Part shown: one piece after another, positions 24,960 through 31,620 of the stretch
Layout: each line of letters starts with the position of its first letter
How positions within the stretch are numbered: the first letter of the stretch is position 1
IMG/VR virus record: IMGVR_UViG_3300025096_003142
Coordinates: 1 to 60,833 of that record
Length of the DNA stretch: 60,833 nt
Direction: 5' to 3' (one strand)
DNA from: a virus
Made by a program: the position numbers and the translations under genes
Notes under the pieces: model-generated
Database searches by the model: none
Told to the model about the DNA's origin: nothing
The model's input: the letters and a program-made list of their open reading frames with translations, nothing else

Positions 24960-25712
24960 TTAATTGATTATGAGTTTTTGTCCTGGTCGTAAAATTGAAT
25001 CTTGAGAAATTTTATTTGCTTTAGCAATAGTTTTAATAGTTATTCCTACTGGTTGTTTTGCTGCTATAGAAGATAATGTATCACCAGACTGTACTATGTA
25101 TATATTATTATCTGTTGTAGATTTCTTTTCTGGAGTATCAATATCGCCATCTAGATATTTTTTAAATTTTAATGCATTATTAATTCGTTTTTTTAAACTG
25201 CCTGGTTGTGGAGTAAAAACATTAATCATTAAATTTTTAGTAGTTTTTGCAATATCTCCAGTAAGACTATTTTTATATTGTTTTACATAAAAATTTGATT
25301 GTCCTTTATAGCTACCATCTGGATGTTGGTATAGATATAACCTTTTCTTTTTTATTCCTGGAATATATTTTCCTTTCCATGTATATCCGTCCAATAATTC
25401 AAATTTAATAAAATCTAATTGTGTAGTTAAACCGCTAAAAGATTGTTTAGTATGTGTTGCAAATGCATGTAATGCTTGTAAACGGCCGGCTCCAGGATCC
25501 CATTGACATAATCCATATGCACCAGTACCGCCTTTTTGCTTCCGTTTCGGGTCGCATGCGGATTCGTGTGCTATATTACCTATTAAACAAATAGCTCCAT
25601 GTTTTTTAAAACCTCGGGCAATTAATCCATTATATATTTTTTCACCTCTTTCTAGTTCGCCATCTTCTGAAAAATCATTTTCTTTTAATAATATATTTTT
25701 AAGTTTTATCAT
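24960..25712 (-). CDS. tagged tail-lysozyme-like protein with LysM, 250 aa
   Basis: Tag-type N-terminus MIKLKNILLKENDF. Residues about 22-150 match phage tail-lysozyme domains (GLIARGFKKHGAICLIGNIAHES with candidate acid E50, GAYGLCQWDPGAGRLQAL). Residues 203-250 form a LysM peptidoglycan-binding motif (YIVQSGDTLSSIA, LRPGQKLIIN). It should cut the glycan strands of the wall, probably locally during DNA entry since the tag implies head or injection association. The start overlaps a 16-aa micro-ORF stop. Confidence 0.85.
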   Translation of the reverse strand: MIKLKNILLKENDFSEDGELERGEKIYNGLIARGFKKHGAICLIGNIAHESACDPKRKQKGGTGAYGLCQWDPGAGRLQALHAFATHTKQSFSGLTTQLDFIKFELLDGYTWKGKYIPGIKKKRLYLYQHPDGSYKGQSNFYVKQYKNSLTGDIAKTTKNLMINVFTPQPGSLKKRINNALKFKKYLDGDIDTPEKKSTTDNNIYIVQSGDTLSSIAAKQPVGITIKTIAKANKISQDSILRPGQKLIIN

Positions 25713-25759
25713 ATCTCTGTGTCAGGATACCAATCATCCCATTCATCTGGCTGTTTCAT
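25709..25759 (-). CDS. micro-ORF, 16 aa
   Basis: Minus-strand ATG at 25759 to TGA at 25711-25709, reading MKQPDEWDDWYPDTEI. Its stop overlaps the lysozyme start, and its start overlaps the stop of the upstream frame (ATGA). The tight chaining suggests it is translated, but 16 codons is too short for certainty. Confidence 0.35.
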   Translation of the reverse strand: MKQPDEWDDWYPDTEI

Positions 25760-25850
25760 TTTTTCTTTTTATCATCAAGCTCCGGATGATAACCTAAATA
25801 TACTTTTTTGACATCTCTAGTAGTAATTGTTTAAGTTTAAACTGGCTCAT
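25756..25850 (-). CDS. tagged micro-protein, possibly made by -1 frameshift (about 31 aa)
   Basis: An ATG at 25850 overlaps the end of the 87-aa gene and reads MSQFKLKQLLLEMSKKYI then stops at 25794. The N-terminus is of the tag type (FKLKQLLLE). The codons TCA-AAA-AAG form an A-AAA-AAG slippery heptamer in the correct phase. A -1 shift continues as VYLGYHPELDDKKKK to a TGA at 25758-25756 that overlaps the next ATG. The -1 frame has no start codon of its own. A single-base sequence or assembly error in the A6 run is the main alternative. Confidence 0.4.
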
Positions 25851-26100
25851 ATCCACCCTCCTCATCATCTGTATCATCAAGTTGTAATCCTGGATCTGAG
25901 TCTATATCATCATCAAAATCATATGTATCAGGCTCAGCTACTCCATCTGCAGTACCAGGATGTTCATGATGATGTCCCCAAAAGTCTTTTACATCTTCAG
26001 GAGCATCTTTTGATAATTCCATTGGTTTAACTGATAATATATCTTTTATTGTTGTAGGTAAACTACCATCAGCTAATAATATGTCTTTTAATTTAATCAT
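25837..26100 (-). CDS. tagged acidic protein, 87 aa
   Basis: It starts MIKLKDILLADGSL, the tag pattern with Asp in place of the usual Glu. The rest is strongly acidic (DVKDFWGHHHEHPG, then Asp/Glu-rich to the C-terminus) with a His cluster near residue 45. It could be a head-core or DNA-mimic protein. It overlaps the 131-aa gene by 4 nt (ATGA). Confidence 0.68.
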   Translation of the reverse strand: MIKLKDILLADGSLPTTIKDILSVKPMELSKDAPEDVKDFWGHHHEHPGTADGVAEPDTYDFDDDIDSDPGLQLDDTDDEEGGYEPV

Positions 26101-26492
26101 TTATTTAAATGTATCGCTGCTAATTGTTGTAGTGCAGCTTTTTTTGTTGAATGAGTTCCTAATAGGTCTCCATTACCTTTAGGATATACAACCCATTTAT
26201 TATCTACTTTTTTAATTCTTTCATTCATAGCCTTTTTTAATTGGCTTTTTAAATCTGAAGGATGAAATTGCAGGTCCTTTTGGTCGTGCATGTTATGTGT
26301 TAAATAGTCTTTGACTTTATTCATATAATCTGACGCGAGGGTGATTTTGGCTTCAATCCATTCAGGCAAATCCATGTCTGGTGTAATCATGTCAGCTACA
26401 TCTGCTGCATCTTGTGCACATTCAATGGCGCCATGTTTTGCCATCTTACCTTCGTGTTTTTCTCCACAACCACAATCTTCCTGCAATTTCAT
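26097..26492 (-). CDS. conserved phage protein with CGC motif, 131 aa
   Basis: It starts MKLQEDCGCGEKHEG. A middle helical region contains DLPEWIEAKITLASDYM, followed by a C-terminal module WVVYPKGNGDLLGTHSTKKAALQQLAAIHLNK-type of about 32 residues. From memory, both the DLPEWxxxKIT segment and the THS..KA..QLAAIH end recur in many phage head-associated proteins. It is probably linked to the head or prohead core. The CGC motif may bind metal. Confidence 0.72.
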   Translation of the reverse strand: MKLQEDCGCGEKHEGKMAKHGAIECAQDAADVADMITPDMDLPEWIEAKITLASDYMNKVKDYLTHNMHDQKDLQFHPSDLKSQLKKAMNERIKKVDNKWVVYPKGNGDLLGTHSTKKAALQQLAAIHLNK

Positions 26493-26504
26493 ATAATGTA
26501 CCTA

Positions 26505-26729
26505 TTACTTCTTATCTAAAATTTTCATTAGTAAAATAACTGCTATTAATCCTACGAAACCGGAGTCGCCTAATGTATTGATTAAGCTAGTTACATTTCC
26601 AACAACATCCATTCCGAAGACGGCGCCTCCAAAAAGAACTTGAACTAATATTCCTACGGATAGGAATGCTAATAGCAAGTCGTTCATGTTGTTAAAAAAT
26701 CCTTTGATCATTTCAAAAATTTTGTCCAT
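26505..26729 (-). CDS. small membrane protein, 74 aa
   Basis: Two hydrophobic helices (about residues 17-41 and 53-70) separated by a Gly-rich turn, with basic ends (KILDKK). I recall similar two-helix proteins in marine T4-like phages, role unknown; holin-like or head-associated functions are both possible. Confidence 0.7.
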   Translation of the reverse strand: MDKIFEMIKGFFNNMNDLLLAFLSVGILVQVLFGGAVFGMDVVGNVTSLINTLGDSGFVGLIAVILLMKILDKK

Positions 26730-26761
26730 AATTTGTCCTTTTTAATTAATATGAAATTTTA

Positions 26762-26769
26762 TATAAATA
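26762..26769 (-). promoter_or_regulatory. candidate late-promoter box TATTTATA
   Basis: TATTTATA in gene sense, 33 nt before the start of the 74-aa membrane protein at 26729. Confidence 0.38.
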
Positions 26770-26793
26770 TCGTTATGTTGTGAAATAATGGTG

Positions 26794-27060
26794 TTATTCG
26801 CCTAAATCTAAGTCAGCTGTCCAGGCTTCTGTTTGGAGAATAGCCCTCATCTGCTTGTTCGTACAGGTTTGTACAGGCGATACTGACCCATTTGCGATAA
26901 AACCAGGCCATGTTTGTGAAATTGTAATATCCCACTTAATAAAAGTTAAACTATTATCTAATGAATATGTTAAGGTATCTGCAGAAGTTTCTAATACTTG
27001 ATCAAAATTCACATTTGATACATCGTTTGCGTTAATAATTGCATATGTTCTAATACTCAT
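26794..27060 (-). CDS. LamG-partner small protein, copy 1, 88 aa
   Basis: One of three paralogues: (Y)AIINANDVSNVNFDQVLETSADTL, SLDNSLTFIKW, and a C-terminal (T)xxQ(M/I)xxIL segment ending near W. It directly follows the LamG protein gene at 27072 with an 11-nt gap. The repeated pairing suggests an adaptor, chaperone or fibre-tip subunit for the LamG protein. Biochemical role unknown. Confidence 0.72.
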   Translation of the reverse strand: MSIRTYAIINANDVSNVNFDQVLETSADTLTYSLDNSLTFIKWDITISQTWPGFIANGSVSPVQTCTNKQMRAILQTEAWTADLDLGE

Positions 27061-27071
27061 TTTATTATCCT

Positions 27072-27800
27072 TTAATTTGGTACATCTGCAATATACGCGG
27101 CGCCATTTGTTAATGTCCCATCATTACTATTACCACTGCTATCTCCAGCAGTTGTTCCACTTCCTTCTTCAAATCTCCACCAACCAACTGGTGAATAACT
27201 TGCAAGTGATTTTGGTACGCCTCCATTATAAATTGCAGTAACATCACTTGCTGAAAGAACAGAGGTAAAAATGCCTGTTTCATCTATTTGTCCATCCATA
27301 ACATATTGGCCATCTGCATTTCTTCCTATTTGTACGGTTTTTCCTACATCATTCATTGTTGCAGGTATAGATGTAGTGTTTTCTGTTTCCAAGTTTCCAT
27401 CTACATACAGCCTAACTGCTGTTGACGGCTCAAAAACACCTACTACGTGATGCCAATTCCCATCATTATAATCTGTTGTTCCTATTGCTGAAAAGGTTGA
27501 TGAGCCATTTCTAATACCAAAGATTATAACATTAGTTCCACCATATCTGTTACCCCACATCGTCCAAGACCTGTCGTTTATTGAATGACCATGTGCATTG
27601 TCTTTACAGATTAAAACATAATCTGTAGAATCTGTACTTTTAAACCAAAGAGAAACAGATAAAGAAGTTGTTATTTGCAACTCTGTTGGATTTCCTAAAT
27701 CTATATAATCATTTACTCCATCTAAATCAATAGAATAGGTATTTGAAAATGATGATGCACCACTCAATCCAAATATACCTAATTTAGTTCCTATACCCAT
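27072..27800 (-). CDS. LamG/concanavalin-A-like adhesin, 242 aa
   Basis: Starts MGIGTKLGIFGLSGASSF, followed by one LamG jelly-roll domain over residues about 22-230: LDGVNDYIDLG, SVSLWFKS, WHHVVGVF, VRLYVDGNLE, IDETGIF, WWRFEEGSGT. Such domains bind glycans. It shares its first 14 residues with the LamG protein at 28061. Likely a virion receptor-binding protein. Confidence 0.8.
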   Translation of the reverse strand: MGIGTKLGIFGLSGASSFSNTYSIDLDGVNDYIDLGNPTELQITTSLSVSLWFKSTDSTDYVLICKDNAHGHSINDRSWTMWGNRYGGTNVIIFGIRNGSSTFSAIGTTDYNDGNWHHVVGVFEPSTAVRLYVDGNLETENTTSIPATMNDVGKTVQIGRNADGQYVMDGQIDETGIFTSVLSASDVTAIYNGGVPKSLASYSPVGWWRFEEGSGTTAGDSSGNSNDGTLTNGAAYIADVPN

Positions 27801-27802
27801 TA

Positions 27803-28048
27803 TTACTCCTCAATTAACCATTCATTTGTTTTTAAAATTGATAATATTTGTTGATGAGTATATATGCCTACCGGATCTACTAGTTCGTTTACATATATGA
27901 ATGCTGGAGGTGAAAGCCATTTGATAAGAATTAAACTAGTATCTAATGAATATTTTAATGTATTAACAGACGTTTCTAATATTTGATCAAAATCTATATT
28001 TGATACATCACTTGCATTAATAATTGCATATGTTTTATTGTTATACAT
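27803..28048 (-). CDS. LamG-partner small protein, copy 2, 81 aa
   Basis: Paralogue of the 88-aa and 77-aa proteins: TYAIINASDVSNIDFDQILE, SLDTSLILIKW, then GIYTHQQILSIL. It lies between two LamG genes with gaps of 2 and 12 nt. Confidence 0.72.
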   Translation of the reverse strand: MYNNKTYAIINASDVSNIDFDQILETSVNTLKYSLDTSLILIKWLSPPAFIYVNELVDPVGIYTHQQILSILKTNEWLIEE

Positions 28049-28060
28049 AGTTTACCTTTA

Positions 28061-28804
28061 TTATGGAACATCTTCTACAATATCCCCAGAAGCCATATTA
28101 GTCATAGTTAAATCATATGAACCTACATTATCTGTTAATGTTGGATATGTATCACCATCTCCCATTCTCCACCAATGAATTAAATTAGATTCACCAGTTA
28201 AATCGGTAGGAACTCCAGAATTATAATATGCCAAGACTTCTCCTGCAGTTAATTCAGCACTAAAAATAGATACTTCATCTATATTACCATTAAATTCATA
28301 AAAGGTATAATCAGTTTGTTTTCCAACAGTTAATGCAGAAGCAGGATCTGGTTGCATAGCCGTTGGACCGGAGTATGTTGTTTGAAGATATTGAGTACCA
28401 TCTAAATAAAATATCACCCTTTGTTTACCAGTATTGCTAGCATTATAAGTCACAGCACCATGATACCATGTATCTGTGTTTATTGTAATACTAGTATTTC
28501 TGTATGCAATATTATTTTTACAGTATATATCAACTCTAGTGCTACTAGGAATAATGTCGACTCGAAAATTTCTATCCGCACCTGATCCCCATTGTGATAC
28601 CAATCCACGTTGACTTGTAGTTGCTTGTGTTTTAAACCAAAACATAACAGAAACTTGTGTTGCTCCATCAAAAGATTCAAAAGTCCCAGCTCCTTCACAA
28701 TAATCATCAGACCCATCTAAAACTATAGATTTTTCATTTGTAAATGAAGATACAACAGTTGCGCCACTTTGTGCAAATATTCCTAATTTAGTTCCTATCC
28801 CCAT
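28061..28804 (-). CDS. LamG/concanavalin-A-like adhesin, 247 aa
   Basis: The N-terminus MGIGTKLGIFAQSGA is nearly the same as the paralogue at 27072. LamG domain elements: LDGSDDYCEG, SVMFWFKT, WYHGAVTY, VIFYLDGTQ, IDEVSIF, HWWRMGDGD. Single domain of the same size as its paralogues; the loops differ, as expected for variants with different ligands. Confidence 0.8.
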   Translation of the reverse strand: MGIGTKLGIFAQSGATVVSSFTNEKSIVLDGSDDYCEGAGTFESFDGATQVSVMFWFKTQATTSQRGLVSQWGSGADRNFRVDIIPSSTRVDIYCKNNIAYRNTSITINTDTWYHGAVTYNASNTGKQRVIFYLDGTQYLQTTYSGPTAMQPDPASALTVGKQTDYTFYEFNGNIDEVSIFSAELTAGEVLAYYNSGVPTDLTGESNLIHWWRMGDGDTYPTLTDNVGSYDLTMTNMASGDIVEDVP

Positions 28805-28808
28805 GGTG

Positions 28809-29231
28809 TTATCCTAAATCACCAAGTAGGTCCCATTCGTCTGTTCCGACTTTCTTAAGAGTTGCTCCGGAGTGTTGTCCTGCTAGTTTTAAGTTACCAG
28901 ATTTTGAGTTTAATATAGTGCCACTTCCTGTTAAAAATGACATATATCCTACAGATGATGTTTGGAAGAATTCAAATTCCGATCCAACGGCACATGTAAC
29001 TAATGAACTTGTTTGTATAGAACATGTTACATCACCATGACATCTAAAATAAAATCCTGTATTTAAACTACTAGCTGTAATATTACTAGTAACAGAACCA
29101 GATATTGGTCTTTGTAGATTAGTTAATGTAGATCCATCTCCGATAAATGTTCCACTAGCATTTAATGATCCTGTTATCTGAGAATCGCCTTTTGAGTGAA
29201 AGCCATTTTTTATTATAAATTCGTTTGCCAT
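28809..29231 (-). CDS. short tail-fibre-like protein, 140 aa
   Basis: Starts MANEFIIKNGFHSKGDSQITGSLNASGTFIGDGSTLTNL, a typical phage fibre hinge, followed by a small beta-rich knob that ends KVGTDEWDLLGDLG. Resembles the distal knob of short fibres of marine myophages. It lies between LamG modules. Confidence 0.75.
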   Translation of the reverse strand: MANEFIIKNGFHSKGDSQITGSLNASGTFIGDGSTLTNLQRPISGSVTSNITASSLNTGFYFRCHGDVTCSIQTSSLVTCAVGSEFEFFQTSSVGYMSFLTGSGTILNSKSGNLKLAGQHSGATLKKVGTDEWDLLGDLG

Positions 29232-29261
29232 ATCTTTTCCCTATCCAAGATTATGTTATGT

Positions 29262-29495
29262 TTATTCTTCTTCTGATGTCCAAGTTGGTGTGGACATTAA
29301 TTCTAATATTTCAGCATGTGTATAAATCCCAATAGGGATAATAGTTTCATCCTCAATAAAGGTTGGTTCATTATTCCATTTCAAAACAAATTGGGTTAAA
29401 TCAATACTTTTTCTGATTGTGTCTGGTGAAGTTTCTCCAACTTGAGTAAAATCTACTTTAGGAAGGTCGTCTATGCTTATTGTTGAATATATCAT
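29262..29495 (-). CDS. LamG-partner small protein, copy 3, 77 aa
   Basis: Paralogue of the 81- and 88-aa proteins: DLPKVDFTQVGETSPDTIRKSID, VLKW, GIYTHAEILELM, ending TWTSEEE. TATTTATA box upstream at 29510-29517. Here it follows a run of three LamG genes. Confidence 0.72.
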   Translation of the reverse strand: MIYSTISIDDLPKVDFTQVGETSPDTIRKSIDLTQFVLKWNNEPTFIEDETIIPIGIYTHAEILELMSTPTWTSEEE

Positions 29496-29509
29496 TTTTA
29501 TTTCTTTAT

Positions 29510-29517
29510 TATAAATA
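29510..29517 (-). promoter_or_regulatory. candidate late-promoter box TATTTATA
   Basis: TATTTATA in gene sense 14 nt before the start at 29495, between the LamG triple array and the partner gene. Confidence 0.38.
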
Positions 29518-29525
29518 TATGGATG

Positions 29526-30206
29526 TTATATAAATCTATTTTTTAATGCGTTGTAGTTGTGTAATATTTCTGTTGATGATAAGAGACGGTTGTAGATATG
29601 GGTGTTTGAAATTTTGCCATCATGATAAGCAGCAGAATTACCATGTTTACCAATTAATAAAGGATTTCCACTACTGGTATAATTTCCTGCATCTGTACCT
29701 ATTAATGAATTATTTATATACAAGGACAAAGTACTGGAGCTATAAGTTACAATTATATTATACCATGTTGCAGTCGTTATTGAAGTAGTTGTTACTTCTG
29801 CACCAATACCACTACCTTTATAAGTTCTAGCTCTTAAAGTTCCACCCCCGTCAGTTATATATAAATCAAATCCTTGTGCTGACCCTAGGCTATTTTTTCT
29901 GGTTGACAATACAGCTTCATTTGTGCCTACTAAAGTATCCCATTTAACCCAACAAGATAAACTCCATGTTTGAGTAGCTAGAGTAGGCGACACCCCACAA
30001 TCTACATAGTCATCAACACCATCGAAATCTATACTGCCACCATTATCACTATCAAAAATAGGTCCATTAGTTAACGTGCCATTATTTTGATTTACCGTTT
30101 GATCTTTCCATATAGTACTACCACTTACATATGAATCTGGGTTTGCAGCATCTACTGCAAATGTTAATCCATCTGTTACAATATTTGGTCCTACTATTCC
30201 ACTCAT
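29526..30206 (-). CDS. LamG/concanavalin-A-like adhesin, 226 aa
   Basis: N-terminus GPNIVTDGLTFAVDAANPDSY, then WKDQTVNQNNGTLTN, FDGVDDYVDCG, SLSCWVKW and C-terminal HNYNALKNRF. Same architecture as the next two genes; the IVTDGL(T/V)FAVDAANP and NYNALK(x)RF ends are shared. Known marine phage adhesin type; ligand unknown. Confidence 0.8.
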   Translation of the reverse strand: MSGIVGPNIVTDGLTFAVDAANPDSYVSGSTIWKDQTVNQNNGTLTNGPIFDSDNGGSIDFDGVDDYVDCGVSPTLATQTWSLSCWVKWDTLVGTNEAVLSTRKNSLGSAQGFDLYITDGGGTLRARTYKGSGIGAEVTTTSITTATWYNIIVTYSSSTLSLYINNSLIGTDAGNYTSSGNPLLIGKHGNSAAYHDGKISNTHIYNRLLSSTEILHNYNALKNRFI

Positions 30207-30919
30207 TCGAATCTCCCTTTCAATGCATTGTAATTATGTAGTACTTCGTTTGCTGATAGGGCTCTGTTATATATGTGTATTGGACCTATGTTACCATTAA
30301 ATGATGCATAACCTGGTCGGTTTCCTATTCTTAATGCATCTGTTTTTGATGTTGGAGCAGTTGCAGATGGACTTGTCTTTGTAGCAGTTACAGTTGCATT
30401 TTTATAAGCTATAATAGTATCACCATCCCATGTCATTGCAATATTTTCCCAAGTATTTAATGTTAATGTAGGAACTGTGCCTGATGTTTCTGAACCAGCT
30501 TTTAAATCACAACCTGTAACTATATATCTTGTATTTTGAGAAGTTGATATTTCAATTTCATATTGACCTGCTGATACTATTGCTGCTGTATTTGGTGTCT
30601 TACTAATTAATCCAGTATAATTAGTTTGGGAATTAGTTGCACTTTTTACCCAAAAAGATATTGTTAAATTACTTGCGGCTATATTAGTACTAGAATTATC
30701 ACCACAATCCATATAATCATCTATACCATCAAATTGAAAACTTTTTATATCATCTGTTTCATTAAACTGAGTATCATTTTGAAATGAACCTGAAACTCCT
30801 GTATCGATAGTGTTATAAGAAAGATTTCCTGTCCCTACATAGCTTGCTCTATTTGCTGCATCCATGTTAAATACCAATCCGTCTGCTATGATGCCTGTTG
30901 TTATGCTACCAAACTTCAT
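30203..30919 (-). CDS. LamG/concanavalin-A-like adhesin, 238 aa
   Basis: Paralogue with GIIADGLVFNMDAANRASY, FDGIDDYMDCG, TISFWVKS, WENIAMTW, LRIGNRPG and C-terminal HNYNALKGRFE. It overlaps the neighbouring genes on both sides by 4 nt, so the three LamG genes are one coupled unit. Confidence 0.8.
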   Translation of the reverse strand: MKFGSITTGIIADGLVFNMDAANRASYVGTGNLSYNTIDTGVSGSFQNDTQFNETDDIKSFQFDGIDDYMDCGDNSSTNIAASNLTISFWVKSATNSQTNYTGLISKTPNTAAIVSAGQYEIEISTSQNTRYIVTGCDLKAGSETSGTVPTLTLNTWENIAMTWDGDTIIAYKNATVTATKTSPSATAPTSKTDALRIGNRPGYASFNGNIGPIHIYNRALSANEVLHNYNALKGRFE

Positions 30920-31617
30920 AATCCAAACCTTGTTTTCAATGCGTTGTAGTTTTGAAGGACTTCTGTTGAGGATAATGATTTATGATATAGTTTATAACTT
31001 GCAATATTACCGTCAAAAATTCCATAAGTAATACCATCTCCCCTACTTCCTATTTTAAGTGTATTACTATTTCCAGTATATTGTGAAGATGCTACACCTG
31101 AAGTAGTTTCTGCAGCTTGATTACCATTAATAAAAATTCTCATATAAGTAGATGGATTATAAACACCTACAAAATGATACCATTGAGTATCATCAATTGT
31201 TAATGTATGAGTTAAAGTTTTAACTGTAGTAGAATTTGAAGCAATTGAGAAATTCCAACCATTACTACTATTAACACCTAACATATAGCCTCTTTGACCG
31301 CTAGCACCAGTAGTTCCTGATGTTGTAACATTTGCTGAACCTGATTTACCTTTAAACCAATATTCAATAGTCATGGGGCCTGATGGTTTAGTTATAGTAT
31401 TATTTCCACAATCAACCCAATCATCAACCCCATCAAAAACTATACTACCTCCATTAGCCGAATCAAATGTAGGTCCATTAGTTAAAGTGCCATTATTTTG
31501 ATTTGCTGTTTGATCGTTCCATATAGTACTGCCACTTATATATGAACTTGGGTTTGCAGCATCTACTGCAAATACTAATCCATCTGTTACAATATTTGGT
31601 CCTCTTCTAATTCCCAT
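30916..31617 (-). CDS. LamG/concanavalin-A-like adhesin, 233 aa
   Basis: Paralogue with GPNIVTDGLVFAVDAANPSSY, WNDQTANQNNGTLTN, FDGVDDWVDCG, TIEYWFKG, WYHFVGVY, MRIFINGNQ, LKIGSRGDG and NYNALKTRFGL. The first 55 residues are nearly identical to the 226-aa copy and the remainder differs, suggesting duplication then diversification. Confidence 0.8.
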   Translation of the reverse strand: MGIRRGPNIVTDGLVFAVDAANPSSYISGSTIWNDQTANQNNGTLTNGPTFDSANGGSIVFDGVDDWVDCGNNTITKPSGPMTIEYWFKGKSGSANVTTSGTTGASGQRGYMLGVNSSNGWNFSIASNSTTVKTLTHTLTIDDTQWYHFVGVYNPSTYMRIFINGNQAAETTSGVASSQYTGNSNTLKIGSRGDGITYGIFDGNIASYKLYHKSLSSTEVLQNYNALKTRFGL

Positions 31618-31620
31618 AAC

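Noticed and set aside
29526-31617. LamG genes as a CRISPR-like or DNA-level repeat array
   Set aside because: The repetition is at gene and protein level with no short direct repeats and unique spacers; no CRISPR array was seen in the window.
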